A stretch of DNA of 64,000 bases from Labrys okinawensis (GCF_002982075.1 NZ_PUEJ01000004.1:1-64000); one strand, 5' to 3'; shown: positions 39,218 through 48,407, numbered from the stretch's first letter. Notes: generated by a model from the letters alone, not told the origin. Made by a program: numbers and translations.

Positions 39218-40363
39218 TCAAGCCTTCACAGTCACCCAACGGCCTTTTGTGAAACTGTCCGCAATGGCGTGGACGGTGCGTTCGATGGCAAGGCCGTCGT
39301 CGAAATCGAACACTGAAGCCTTCTCACCCTGGATGCGGGCGATCAGTTCGCGGCATTCGATTACCTTCAGGTCGTTGAAGCCAAGCCCGTGGCCAGGCGC
39401 CGGAATGAAGCGATCATAGGGCTTGTGTACGGGCGCGCTGAGAATGGTCCGGAATCCCTGGGTTTCCTCGGCGCCTTCGCGGCGGAAGAGCTGCACCTCG
39501 TTGAAGCGCTCCTGGTCGAATACGATGGCACCGCCGTCGCCGAAGATCTGCAACTGGATGCGCCCCTTCCGTCCCCAGGCGGCGCGATTGACGGTAAGCA
39601 CCCCTGAAGCGCCGCTCTCCAGGCGCAACAGCGCCGTGGCGATGTCGTAATTCTCGATCGCACGCCTGCCGCCATCGGGGTGGGGGCGGTCCGCATAAGG
39701 CCTCGCCATCTCCCCGAACACTTCGGCAACCCCGCCGAGAACGAAACGCAGCAGGCTGAGAGGATGCACAGCAAAGTCGTCGAGAGCACCATAGCCCGCG
39801 CTCGCTTCATTGCGTATGGCAAAGGGCGTCTCACGGTCCGCCATGAAATCTTCGTCCATCTCCAAGCGGACATGATTGACGATGCCGATCGCGCCTTCGC
39901 CGATCAGCTTGCGGATCAGGCGCATGGCAGGGTTCTGGATGTAGTTATAGCCGAGCACGGCCACCTTGCCGCTGCGGCGCCAGGCGGCATGCATCGCTTG
40001 CGCATCGGCAAATGCGGTCGCCATCGGCTTTTCGCACCAGACATGCTTGCCTGCTTCCAGCGCCGCGATCGCGATTTCGGCGTGGAAGCGGTTGGGCGTG
40101 GTAATCGAGATCACGTCGATCTCAGGGTCAGCCAGGAGCTCGCGCCAGTCGCCGGTCGATGTCGCAAAGCCGAGTTCCGTCGCCTTGGTGCGGGCCAGCT
40201 CGGCGGAAGCCTCGGCCAGCGCGAGCAAACGGGGCCGGGCAACATCCCCGAACGTCGAGGCGACCGCATTCCACGCCAATGCATGACATTTGCCCATGTA
40301 GCCCGTGCCGATCAGGCCGACTCCGAGCCCCCCGCCGTCCGATTTGGCCGATGTGTTCATCAT
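39218..40363 (-). CDS. Gfo/Idh/MocA family oxidoreductase
   Basis: A 381-residue NAD(P)-dependent dehydrogenase. The Rossmann motif GLIGTGYMGKCHALAW and the EKP catalytic lysine (HVWCEKPMATAFADA) are intact, and the C-terminal alpha/beta domain has the DDFAVHPLSLLRFV His. It is divergent from the RpiR regulator next to the iol cluster, so it may act on inositol isomers, oxidised inositols or another cyclitol/sugar; that is inference from position. The start has a GGGAGAG ribosome binding site; two adjacent ATGs (40363, 40360) are possible. Confidence 0.9.
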   Translation of the reverse strand: MMNTSAKSDGGGLGVGLIGTGYMGKCHALAWNAVASTFGDVARPRLLALAEASAELARTKATELGFATSTGDWRELLADPEIDVISITTPNRFHAEIAIAALEAGKHVWCEKPMATAFADAQAMHAAWRRSGKVAVLGYNYIQNPAMRLIRKLIGEGAIGIVNHVRLEMDEDFMADRETPFAIRNEASAGYGALDDFAVHPLSLLRFVLGGVAEVFGEMARPYADRPHPDGGRRAIENYDIATALLRLESGASGVLTVNRAAWGRKGRIQLQIFGDGGAIVFDQERFNEVQLFRREGAEETQGFRTILSAPVHKPYDRFIPAPGHGLGFNDLKVIECRELIARIQGEKASVFDFDDGLAIERTVHAIADSFTKGRWVTVKA

Positions 40364-40905
40364 CGCTCTCCCTTCATTTTCGTTCGCCATGCCGCCATGG
40401 TATGGCCGTCATTCCATTTCATTGTGCGACGCAGCACAGATTTGCTGTATGCTGCAGCGCATCAAAATCGGCGTAGATCGATTCGACTCATCCGTGAGCG
40501 CCCGTGCGGCCTCCCGGAGAAAGAAAGGTATCCATGCTGGCTCCGCGGTTCGCCGTCGCAGCCAAGGGGACAACTGCCATGCTGTTTACTGGCATCATCG
40601 CGGCTTTGATTGCCCGCATCATCGACGACCCGGCCCGGCGCCTGCCGCCGCCCTCCTCCGAGGCTACCCGCGACCGGGACGAGGAGAAGCCGACAACCGA
40701 CGGTGTTGATCCGCTCACGCGCCGGTGCTGAGCCGATCCACATCCCCGATTGCCAAACGGGTTTCGCTGCCTTTCCAGTTGCACTAACCTTCCGCGGGGC
40801 GAGCCTTTGCGGCACGATCCGGCATCGCGGCCGCGTGACAGGACCGGCGGTGGTGTCAATGATAGGGAGGGCAGCGATCACACTGCCCCGCTTCTGGAAC
40901 GGGAC
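40364..40905. promoter_or_regulatory. Divergent region between dehydrogenase and RpiR regulator
   Basis: This 542-bp interval separates divergently transcribed genes and should contain both promoters. It also contains a possible small ORF (40534-40731). No GGAA-N6-TTCC motif (the one I recall for rhizobial IolR) is present, nor any strong palindrome. Confidence 0.4.
40534..40731 (+). CDS. Possible 65-residue small membrane protein
   Basis: A short open frame with an ATG preceded by GAAAGG at good spacing. The product has one hydrophobic segment (MLFTGIIAALIARII) followed by a charged, Pro-rich tail. It has no family I recognise. It lies in the divergent region upstream of the RpiR gene and could be a real small protein or chance; the ribosome binding site is the main support. 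Confidence 0.3.
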   Translation: MLAPRFAVAAKGTTAMLFTGIIAALIARIIDDPARRLPPPSSEATRDRDEEKPTTDGVDPLTRRC

Positions 40906-41739
40906 ATGATCATGGCTGAGGATGAGACGCGCGATTTTGCCGATTTTTCCGCGCGCCTCGCCGATCGGATGGACCAATTGCCCAAACGCCTGCGGCAGGT
41001 GGCTCATTTCGCCAACGACCATCCCGACGAGATTGCGCTCGGCACCGCTGCCGCGGTGGCCGAAAATGCCGGCGTGCAGGCCTCCACCCTGGTTCGCTTT
41101 GCCAAGACCCTCGGTTATTCCGGCTTTTCCGACCTGCAGCAGGTCTTTCTCGCCCGCCTGAAGCAACGCTTTCCCGACTACCGCCAGAGAGTGGCGCTGC
41201 TGCGGACGGAGCCGAACGAGGGCTCGCTGTCGGCGCCGTTGCTCAACGGCTTTGCCGACGCAGCCACGCTTTCGATCGAGCGGCTGCGCGCATCCGCCGA
41301 TCCCGGAAAGATCGACGAGGCGATCGAATTGCTCGCTGGTGCCGACATCATCCATCTGGTCGCGGCCCGACGGCTTTTCTCGGTCGCCGCCTACCTCGCC
41401 TACGCCTTCGGCAATCTCGGCCAGCGCTGTGCGCTGGTCGATCATGTCGGTCAACTCGGCAAGGAACAGATTTCGCTGGCGGGGCCCAGGGATGTGGTGC
41501 TGGCGATCTCCTACACCCCCTACTCGCCCGACACCATCGAACTGGCGACGATCGCGCATCAGCGCGGCAATGCCATCCTGGCCATTACCGACAGCCCGGC
41601 GAGCCCTCTCGCCCGCCTCGCCCGCATTCGCCTGGACGTGGAAGAGGCCGATCATGGTGCCTTCCGTTCGCTGGCGGCGACATTCGCCCTGGCCATGACA
41701 CTTGCCGTCGGTACGGCCGAACACAAGGGACGCGACTGA
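40906..41739 (+). CDS. MurR/RpiR family transcriptional regulator, probable inositol repressor
   Basis: A 277-residue regulator with the N-terminal RpiR helix-turn-helix (MDQLPKRLRQVAHFANDHPDEIALG, then AVAENAGVQASTLVRFAKTLGYSGF) and a C-terminal SIS sugar-phosphate isomerase-like domain (LAGADIIHLVAARRLFSVAAYLAYAF; AISYTPYSPDTIELATIAHQRG). The IolR of Sinorhizobium is also an RpiR type beside the iol genes, so control of the cluster here is likely, with a phosphorylated inositol intermediate as inducer. ATGs at 40906 and 40912 are both possible starts. Confidence 0.9.
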   Translation: MIMAEDETRDFADFSARLADRMDQLPKRLRQVAHFANDHPDEIALGTAAAVAENAGVQASTLVRFAKTLGYSGFSDLQQVFLARLKQRFPDYRQRVALLRTEPNEGSLSAPLLNGFADAATLSIERLRASADPGKIDEAIELLAGADIIHLVAARRLFSVAAYLAYAFGNLGQRCALVDHVGQLGKEQISLAGPRDVVLAISYTPYSPDTIELATIAHQRGNAILAITDSPASPLARLARIRLDVEEADHGAFRSLAATFALAMTLAVGTAEHKGRD

Positions 41740-41777
41740 GGCACAGACCCCGGGGAGTACGGGCTGCGGCCAAACCG

Positions 41778-41814
41778 GAGAGTGTCGATCGCAGACCGAC
41801 ACTCTTGGAAACGT
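41778..41814. repeat. Dispersed palindromic repeat, family A copy 2
   Basis: GAGAGTGTCGATCGC then AGACCGACACTCTTGGAAACG. Its reverse complement matches copy 1 (17482-17513) through both the palindrome and the TTTCCAAGA flank. It lies between the convergent RpiR gene and iolG. Confidence 0.7.
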
Positions 41815-41830
41815 CGTGTTTGGCGATAGG

Positions 41831-41859
41831 AAGATGTCGATCTGCAGATCGACATTCCG
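41831..41859. repeat. Dispersed palindromic repeat, family A copy 3
   Basis: Contains a perfect 22-bp palindrome (41834-41855) with half-site ATGTCGATCTG. It lies 17 bp from copy 2, so the RpiR-iolG spacer carries two tandem elements and probably works as a bidirectional stop. Confidence 0.7.
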
Positions 41860-41876
41860 TATCTCCCGCGTCTATC

Positions 41877-42863
41877 CTACAGCTTGATGGTGTTGCCTGT
41901 CTGGGCCGCCTCCGTCGCGGCATCCGCCAGGATCTGCGCCTTCAGGCCGTCCTCGCCCGAGGGATTGGGCGCCTTGCCTGCCAGAATGGCGTCGAGAAAG
42001 GCGGTCATCTCCAGGCGATAGGCCTCGGCATAGCGCTCCAGGAAGAAGTCCTGCACGGGATCTGCCAGGAAACCGGCACCCGTCGCCACCTCCACCGTGG
42101 TCTTCGGCACATTGTGGGCACGAATCAGCCCTTTGGAGCCGTGCACCTCGATGCGCTGGTCGTAGCCATAGGTGGCACGGCGCGAGTTGGAAATTTGGGC
42201 GATCTTGCCGGACGCCGTCTTCAGCAGGACTGCGGCGGTATCGACGTCTCCGGCCTTGCCGATCGCCGGATCGACGAGTGCGGAGGCGACGGCATGCACC
42301 TCGACCGGCTCTTCGGCCAGCAGGAAACGGGCCAGATCGAGATCATGGATCATCATGTCGCGGAAGAGACCACCCGAGCTCTCGATATAGGAAACAGGCG
42401 GCGGCGCGGGGTCACGCGAAATGATGGTGACCAGTTCCACCTCTCCCACCGATCCGTCCAGAATGCGCTGCTTGAGCGTGGCGAAATTGGGATCGAAGCG
42501 GCGATTGAAACCGATCATCAGCGGCTTGCCGGCCTTGCCGACCTCGGCGAGGCAGCGGCGGATCCTGTCGGATGATAGATCGACCGGTTTCTCACAGAAC
42601 ACCGCCTTGCCCGCCTGCACCGCCCGTTCGATCAGGTCGGCATGAGTGGTCGTCGGGGTGCAGATCAGCACGGCGTCGACGTCGGAGGCTGCGATGGCCT
42701 CATCGATGGTGCTGACGCGCGCACCGGTCTCGGCTGCAAGCGCCTCGGCGGAGGGTTGGTGCGGATCGGAAACCGAGATCAGCCTGGCTTGCGGATGCGA
42801 CGCCGCGTTGCGGCCATGGATCTTGCCGATGCGGCCGGCGCCGAGAACTGCGAGACGAACCAT
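41877..42863 (-). CDS. iolG: Inositol 2-dehydrogenase
   Basis: IolG oxidises myo-inositol to 2-keto-myo-inositol with NAD+, the first step of the pathway. The 328-residue protein has the Rossmann motif LGAGRIGKIHGRNAA, the EKP lysine (FCEKPVDLSSDRI) and HDLDLARFLL with the catalytic His. The start has a GGGGAGAG ribosome binding site; the 31-residue upstream extension is not supported. It is divergent from iolC across the AT-rich control region. Confidence 0.94.
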   Translation of the reverse strand: MVRLAVLGAGRIGKIHGRNAASHPQARLISVSDPHQPSAEALAAETGARVSTIDEAIAASDVDAVLICTPTTTHADLIERAVQAGKAVFCEKPVDLSSDRIRRCLAEVGKAGKPLMIGFNRRFDPNFATLKQRILDGSVGEVELVTIISRDPAPPPVSYIESSGGLFRDMMIHDLDLARFLLAEEPVEVHAVASALVDPAIGKAGDVDTAAVLLKTASGKIAQISNSRRATYGYDQRIEVHGSKGLIRAHNVPKTTVEVATGAGFLADPVQDFFLERYAEAYRLEMTAFLDAILAGKAPNPSGEDGLKAQILADAATEAAQTGNTIKL

Positions 42864-42984
42864 TTCTCTCCCCAATCTTTCTTCGATTTGACCCGAGCCC
42901 GGGCCTCTTTGCTGTAAGACATTGAGCGGCAATCGCGCCACGCCGTAGAATCGCAATCTTGGCGCAGAAGCGGCGGCAACGCTT

Positions 42985-43055
42985 GCTTCGTTCCAAAATA
43001 TGGCATTTTTATTCTATATTGACAACACAATAGAATATATGTTTCATTTTTGGAG
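42985..43055. promoter_or_regulatory. AT-rich iolG-iolC control region with inverted repeats
   Basis: This island is strikingly AT-rich against its surroundings. It holds a perfect inverted repeat TATTCTAT (43010-43017) / ATAGAATA (43030-43037) with a 12-base spacer, a TTGACA box at 43019, and an outer TCCAAAA ... TTTTGGA pair (about 42992-42998 and 43048-43054). The nested symmetry suggests an operator, probably for the RpiR regulator, and overlaps the likely promoter of iolC. Confidence 0.6.
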
Positions 43056-43238
43056 TGCTGGCCGAAGGGCGCGGCAGCCGCCGCGAGGCCCGCGGAAAAC
43101 GGCGACAAAAACAAGGCGGCGGCTCCGCATGGCGTCGCCAAGAGGAAGCGTTATGCGCCGGCCATTCCTGTCCAACGAAGCTGCAGCAGTGCGGCCAGGA
43201 TCGAGGAAAAGGCCGGTACGCCTGTCTGGAGGTCAAGG

Positions 43239-45158
43239 ATGAGCACGCCCGCACTCGATGTCATCACGATCGGCCGCGCTTCGGTGGATCTTTATGGCCA
43301 GCAGGTCGGCGGCAGGCTGGAGGACATGTCCTCCTTCACCAAGGCCGTGGGTGGCTGCCCCGCCAATATCGCGATCGGCACTGCCCGCCTCGGCCTGAAA
43401 TCGGGCCTGATCACCCGGGTCGGCGACGAAGCCATGGGCCGATTCATCCGCGAACAGATGCAGCGCGAGGGTGTCGCCACCGACGGCATCCACACCGATC
43501 CCGCCCGCCTCACCGCCCTGGTCATTCTCGGAGTGCGCGACGAGAAGCAATTCCCGCTCATCTTCTATCGCGACAATTGCGCCGACATGGCCCTCGACGA
43601 AGGCGACATAGACGAGGCCCTGATCGCCTCGGCGGCTGCCATCGTCGTCACCGGTACGCATTTTTCCAAGCCCAACACCGATGCGGCCCAACGCAAGGCG
43701 ATCCGCCTGGCCAAGAAACACGGCCGCAAGGTGGTTTTCGACGTCGACTACCGGCCCAATCTCTGGGGCCTCGCCGGGCACGGGGCGGGCGAGGAGCGCT
43801 ACATCAAGGCCGACCACGTTACCGCGCATCTGCAGACCATCCTGCCCGATTGCGACCTGATCGTCGGCACGGAGGAGGAACTCGCCATCGCCGGGGGTTC
43901 TGAAGATACGCTCCAGACGCTGCGGCGCATCCGGGCCGTCTCCGACGCCACCATCGTCTGCAAGCGCGGCCCCATGGGCTGCGTCGTCTTTCCCGATGCC
44001 ATTCCGGCCAGCCTCGACGACGGCATTCGCGGGCCGGGCTTCCCGGTCGAGGTCTATAACGTCCTCGGCGCGGGCGACGCCTTCCTGTCGGGTTTTCTGC
44101 GTGGCTGGCTGCGCAATGAGCCGCTCGAGACGGCCTGCGCTTACGCCAACGCCAGCGGCGCTTTCGCGGTCTCCCGCCTGCTCTGCTCGCCGGAAATCCC
44201 GACCTTTACCGAATTGAGCTATTTCCTCGAACATGGCAGCAAGGAACGCGCCCTGCGCAAGGACGTGGCCATCAACCACATCCATTGGGCGACCACCCGC
44301 CGCCCCGCCGCCGAGGGGCTGATGGCGCTCGCCGTCGACCACCGCGCCCAGATGGAAGCGATGGCGGATGAAATCGGCGTGCCCCGGGAGCGCATCTCCG
44401 CCTTCAAGGCCCTGGCGGTCAAGGCGGCCGCCAGGATCGCAGCCGGGCGCCCTGGCTTCGGCATGCTGATCGACGGCATCTATGGCCGCGAAGCCCTGTT
44501 CCGTGCGGCCGATCATCCCTTCTGGATCGGCCGGCCGGTCGAGCTTCCCGGTTCCCGCCCCCTCGAATTCGAGGGCGGTCCCGATGTCGGCACCAGTCTG
44601 ATCGAATGGCCGGTCGGACACACGATCAAATGCCTGTGCTTCTATCACCCGAGCGACCCTCCTGCCCTCAGGGAGCAGCAGGAGCGCCAGTTGCTGCGCC
44701 TGCACGCGGCCGCACGCACGGTCGGGCGCGAATTGCTAATCGAGATCATCGCCGGCAAGCATGGCCCGCTCGAAGACGACACGGTGTCGAGCGTGGTGCA
44801 GCGCCTCTACGATCTCGGCATCAAGCCCGACTGGTGGAAGCTGGAGCCGTTGAAGACCGCAGCGGCCTGGCGCGCCGTCGCCGAGGTGATCGAGCGCAAC
44901 GATCCGCTCTGCCGTGGCATCGTGCTGCTCGGCCTCGAGGCGCCGGAGGAAGATCTCGAAGCCGCCTTCGCAGTGGCGGCAAGTGAGCCGATGGTGAAGG
45001 GCTTCGCCGTCGGACGCACCATCTTCAACGAACCGGCCCGGGCCTGGTTGCGCGGAGCTCTGAGCGACGACGATGCCGTCGATGCCATGGCAACGCGCTT
45101 TGCCCGGCTGGTTCAGGCTTGGCAGAGCGCCTCGGGACAGGCCGCGGCGGCCCAATAG
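43239..45158 (+). CDS. iolC: 5-dehydro-2-deoxygluconokinase fused to DUF2090 aldolase-like domain
   Basis: The N-terminal 330 residues are the PfkB-type kinase IolC, which phosphorylates 2-deoxy-5-keto-gluconate (DVITIGRASVDLYGQQVGG at the start, VYNVLGAGDAFLSGFLRGWL with the catalytic GAGD). The C-terminal 300 residues are DUF2090, beginning near NHIHWATTRRPAAEGLMALAVDHR, an aldolase-superfamily domain. This fusion is common in proteobacteria that lack a separate IolJ, and the DUF2090 part is thought to cleave the phosphorylated product. The ATG at 43239 has a perfect GGAGG site; 63 upstream codons are rejected. It starts the iolC-D-E-B run. Confidence 0.95.
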   Translation: MSTPALDVITIGRASVDLYGQQVGGRLEDMSSFTKAVGGCPANIAIGTARLGLKSGLITRVGDEAMGRFIREQMQREGVATDGIHTDPARLTALVILGVRDEKQFPLIFYRDNCADMALDEGDIDEALIASAAAIVVTGTHFSKPNTDAAQRKAIRLAKKHGRKVVFDVDYRPNLWGLAGHGAGEERYIKADHVTAHLQTILPDCDLIVGTEEELAIAGGSEDTLQTLRRIRAVSDATIVCKRGPMGCVVFPDAIPASLDDGIRGPGFPVEVYNVLGAGDAFLSGFLRGWLRNEPLETACAYANASGAFAVSRLLCSPEIPTFTELSYFLEHGSKERALRKDVAINHIHWATTRRPAAEGLMALAVDHRAQMEAMADEIGVPRERISAFKALAVKAAARIAAGRPGFGMLIDGIYGREALFRAADHPFWIGRPVELPGSRPLEFEGGPDVGTSLIEWPVGHTIKCLCFYHPSDPPALREQQERQLLRLHAAARTVGRELLIEIIAGKHGPLEDDTVSSVVQRLYDLGIKPDWWKLEPLKTAAAWRAVAEVIERNDPLCRGIVLLGLEAPEEDLEAAFAVAASEPMVKGFAVGRTIFNEPARAWLRGALSDDDAVDAMATRFARLVQAWQSASGQAAAAQ

Positions 45159-45303
45159 GTCTCGCGAAGCAGCTTCGCGCAGGCTATGGTCCGGCATTCC
45201 AGGCGAGGACCCAAAAGGGCCTCCGCTTCTCGATAGAAGACATTCGGAGCAGGCAGCTCAACCATTTTGACAGTTGAGTCCAATACGCTCAGGGAGAGAT
45301 TTC

Positions 45304-47151
45304 GTGGCTACCATCCGTCTCACAATGGCCCAGGCCCTGGTCCGCTTCCTTACCGCCCAGAAGACGATCGTCGATGGCGAGACGGTGCCGATTTTCGCCG
45401 GTGTCTTCGCCATTTTCGGCCATGGCAATGTCGCCGGCATGGGCGAAGCCCTCTACCAGGCACGTGAGACACTGCCGACCTACCGCGCCCATAACGAACA
45501 GTCGATGGCCCATGCCGCCACCGCCTATGCCAAGGCCATGCGCCGCCGCCGCATGATGGCCTGCACCACCTCCATCGGGCCCGGTGCCACCAATCTGGTC
45601 ACGGCCGCCGCCGTCGCTCATGTCAATCGCCTGCCGCTCCTGTTGCTGCCGGGCGACGTCTTCGCCAATCGCCGGCCTGATCCCGTCCTGCAGCAGTTGG
45701 AGGATTTCGGTGACGGTACCGCGACCCCCAACGACGCCTTCCGGCCCGTCTCGCGCTATTTCGACCGCATCACCCGTCCCGAGCAGATCATCCCGGCCCT
45801 GGCGCGGGCGATGACCGTGCTGACCGACCCGGCCGATTGCGGACCGGTAACGCTTGCGCTGTGCCAGGACGTGCAGGCCGAGGCCTATGACTACCCCGCC
45901 TCCTTCTTCGAGGAGCGGGTCTGGACCAGCCGGCGGCCCCGGCCCGACGAGGACGAACTCGCCGCCGCCGTCGCCGCCCTCAAGGCCGCCCGCAAGCCCG
46001 TCATCGTCACCGGCGGCGGCACGCTCTATTCACAGGCCGAAGATGCCCTCGCCGCCTTCGCCGGCAAGCACGGCATTCCGGTCGGCGAGACCCAGGCCGG
46101 CAAGAGCGCCATCGCGGTAGACAATCCTCTCGGCATGGGCGCCATCGGTGTCACCGGTACCGCTGCCGCCAATAACATGGCGGAAGAGGCGGACCTCGTG
46201 CTGGCCGTAGGCACGCGCCTCCAGGATTTCACCACCGGTTCCTGGGCCCTGTTCAAGGCCGATACACACCGTATCGTCGGCCTCAACACGCAACCCTTCG
46301 ACGCGGCCAAGCACCGCGCCCTGCCGCTGGTCTGCGACGCCAGGGTCGGCCTCGAATTGCTGTCGAGCGCGCTCGGCGACTGGAAAGCTCCGGCGGAATG
46401 GACGCAAAAGGCGGTGTCCGGCCGCCAAGACTGGCTGAAGACGGCCGCCCGCTACACAGACGCCAGCAATGCCGAGCTGCCCTCCGACGCCCAGGTGATC
46501 GGCGCCGTGCAGCGTGCCGGCAAGCCCAGCGATATCGTGGTCTGCGCGGCCGGCGGCCTGCCGGGCGAGCTCCACAAGCTCTGGCAGGCGGGCGCGCCGG
46601 GTGGCTATCATATGGAATATGGCTATTCCTGCATGGGCTACGAGATCGCCGGCGGGCTGGGCGTGAAGATGGCCGAGCCCGACCGCGAGGTGATCGTGAT
46701 GGTCGGCGACGGCTCCTACCTGATGGCCAATTCGGAGATCGCCACCTCGATCATGGCCGGCGCCAAGCTGACCATCGTGGTGCTCGACAACAGGGGTTAT
46801 GGCTGCATCAACCGCCTGCAGCGCGCGACGGGCGGGGAGAGCTTCAACAACCTCCTGCGGGACACGCGCCACGACGTGCTGCCTGACATCGATTTCGCGG
46901 CGCATGCCGCCAGCCTTGGTGCGCACGCCGTCAAGGTGAAGAGCCTGGCCGAGTTGGAGGCTGCCGTCACCGCCGCACGCGGCCATAGCCGGACCTCCGT
47001 GGTGGTGATCGACACCGATCCCCTCGAATCCACCGATGCAGGCGGGGCCTGGTGGGACGTCGCGGTCCCCGAGGTTTCCCAGCGCCGCGAGGTCGAGGCT
47101 GCTCATGCCGCCTATGTGCAGAAGAAGACGCTGCAGCGCGTGGGCGACTGA
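45304..47151 (+). CDS. iolD: 3D-(3,5/4)-trihydroxycyclohexane-1,2-dione hydrolase
   Basis: IolD is a thiamine diphosphate enzyme that opens the ring of the diketo-inositol to 5-deoxy-glucuronate. The 615-residue protein has the acetolactate-synthase-like three-domain layout: ThDP glutamate region near YRAHNEQSMAHAATAYA, central FAD-like domain (KPVIVTGGGTLYS) and the C-terminal ThDP motif GDGSYLMANSEIATS ... NRGYGCINRLQ. The GTG at 45304 is chosen because GGGAG precedes it at good spacing; an upstream ATG (45274) would add ten residues. It follows iolC by about 145 bp. Confidence 0.95.
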   Translation: MATIRLTMAQALVRFLTAQKTIVDGETVPIFAGVFAIFGHGNVAGMGEALYQARETLPTYRAHNEQSMAHAATAYAKAMRRRRMMACTTSIGPGATNLVTAAAVAHVNRLPLLLLPGDVFANRRPDPVLQQLEDFGDGTATPNDAFRPVSRYFDRITRPEQIIPALARAMTVLTDPADCGPVTLALCQDVQAEAYDYPASFFEERVWTSRRPRPDEDELAAAVAALKAARKPVIVTGGGTLYSQAEDALAAFAGKHGIPVGETQAGKSAIAVDNPLGMGAIGVTGTAAANNMAEEADLVLAVGTRLQDFTTGSWALFKADTHRIVGLNTQPFDAAKHRALPLVCDARVGLELLSSALGDWKAPAEWTQKAVSGRQDWLKTAARYTDASNAELPSDAQVIGAVQRAGKPSDIVVCAAGGLPGELHKLWQAGAPGGYHMEYGYSCMGYEIAGGLGVKMAEPDREVIVMVGDGSYLMANSEIATSIMAGAKLTIVVLDNRGYGCINRLQRATGGESFNNLLRDTRHDVLPDIDFAAHAASLGAHAVKVKSLAELEAAVTAARGHSRTSVVVIDTDPLESTDAGGAWWDVAVPEVSQRREVEAAHAAYVQKKTLQRVGD

Positions 47152-47165
47152 GCCTCGATCGGAGG

Positions 47166-47240
47166 GGCGGGTCTTCGAACCCGCCTTCTGTTGCCACACT
47201 CCCGTTCAGCCAAAATACCGGGTCTGAAGACCCGCCCCCC
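47166..47240. repeat. Pair of GGGTCTTC-type hairpins between iolD and iolE
   Basis: The iolD-iolE spacer holds two hairpins: GGCGGGTCTTCGAACCCGCC (about 47166-47185) and GGGTCTGAAGACCC (about 47221-47234). Both share the GGGTCTTC / GAAGACCC core, suggesting copies of one intergenic repeat. They may tune expression between the cistrons. Confidence 0.55.
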
Positions 47241-47266
47241 GGACCCCATATTTCTGGAGTTTTTCC

Positions 47267-48157
47267 ATGCCTATCCGCATCGGCGCCAACCCCATCGGCT
47301 GGTCGAATGACGACATGCCGGAGATCGGTGGCGATACACCGCTGGAAACCTGTCTGGCCGAGGCCAAGGAAGTCGGCTTCGAGGGCATGGAACTCGGCAA
47401 CAAGTTCCCCCGCGAGGCGAATACGCTCAAGGCTGCGCTTGCCCCCTTCGGCCTCGCCTGCGTCGGGGGCTGGCACTCGATCGAATTGCTGACCCGGGAC
47501 GAACATGCCGAGTTCGCGGCGGCCCGCGCTCATATCGAGTTGCTCAAAGCGATGGGCACCAGTGTCTTCATCGTGGCCGAGACCTCCAACGCCATCCATG
47601 GCAACAAGGCCAAACCGCTGTCGCAGCGTCCCCTCATGGCCTCGGCTGATTGGGCCGAGTATGGCCGCCGCATCACCGCCTATGCCGAAATGATCAAGGC
47701 CGAGGGGCTGCAACTCGACTATCACCATCACATGGGCACCATCGTCCAGTCGCAGGCCGACATCGATGCCTTCATGGCGGCGACCGGCCCTGCCGTACAT
47801 CTCCTGCTCGACACCGGCCATGCCACCTGGGGTGGTTCGGATCCGGCCGATCTTGCCCGCCGCTATCGCAGCCGCATCAGCCATGTCCACACCAAGGACG
47901 TGCGGGCCGATGTCAGGGCCCGCGCCGATGCCGAAGATTGGAGCTTCCTCGATAGCGTGCTGGCCGGGGTCTATACGGTTCCCGGGGACGGCATGATCGA
48001 CTTCGCCAGCGTGTTCCGCGAACTGCAGGGCTATTCCGGGTGGGTCATCGTCGAGGCCGAACAGGACCCGGAGAAGGCCAATCCGCTGACCTATGCCAAG
48101 GCCGGCTACGCCCATCTGCGCAAGGTGCTGAGCGAAACGGGATTGAAAGCAGCCTGA
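47267..48157 (+). CDS. iolE: Inosose dehydratase
   Basis: IolE dehydrates 2-keto-myo-inositol to the diketone used by IolD. The 296-residue TIM-barrel protein (AP endonuclease 2-like/xylose isomerase-like) opens IRIGANPIGWSNDDMPEIGG and has YHHHMGTIVQSQADIDAFM and LLLDTGHATWGGSDP with metal ligands. The start ATG follows an intergenic hairpin and a TGGAG-type site. Confidence 0.95.
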   Translation: MPIRIGANPIGWSNDDMPEIGGDTPLETCLAEAKEVGFEGMELGNKFPREANTLKAALAPFGLACVGGWHSIELLTRDEHAEFAAARAHIELLKAMGTSVFIVAETSNAIHGNKAKPLSQRPLMASADWAEYGRRITAYAEMIKAEGLQLDYHHHMGTIVQSQADIDAFMAATGPAVHLLLDTGHATWGGSDPADLARRYRSRISHVHTKDVRADVRARADAEDWSFLDSVLAGVYTVPGDGMIDFASVFRELQGYSGWVIVEAEQDPEKANPLTYAKAGYAHLRKVLSETGLKAA

Positions 48158-48161
48158 CTAC

Positions 48162-48370
48162 CTAGAGCAAAGCGCGTTCAAGTATGAACGCTTATTTGCT
48201 CTAACTCGTTGTTCTGACGCGTCTTTGCGATTCTAGAGCAAAGTGCGATTTCTCCGAATCGGACTTTGCTCTCTAATTCCTTGTTTGACGTGTTTTCTTA
48301 ATCGAAAAGTCTATCAACTTTTCTGGAAAACGCTCTAGGTGACTCCGTCAAATCGCAAAACGCTATAACG
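48162..48370. repeat. Dispersed TAGAGCAAA repeat, family B copies 1 and 2
   Basis: Two hairpins are adjacent. The first pairs TAGAGCAAA (48163-48171) with TTTGCTCTA and GCGTTCA with TGAACGC inside. The second pairs AGAGCAAAGT with ACTTTGCTCT. The following sequence TCTTTGCGATTC and the CAAATCGCAAA further on recur in the copy at 63812-63907. It fills most of the 305-bp spacer between iolE and iolB. Confidence 0.75.
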
Positions 48371-48378
48371 CGCATTCG

Positions 48379-48407
48379 GAGTGTCGATCGCCAGATCGGC
48401 ATTCTCG
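48379..48407. repeat. Dispersed palindromic repeat, family A copy 4
   Basis: GAGTGTCGATCGCC then AGATCGGCATTCTCG, matching the core of copies 1-3. It lies 55 bp before iolB. Confidence 0.65.

Noticed and set aside
40462-41802. Minus-strand open frame of 446 codons opposite the RpiR regulator
   Set aside because: Antisense shadow; the plus-strand HTH and SIS domains are unmistakable.
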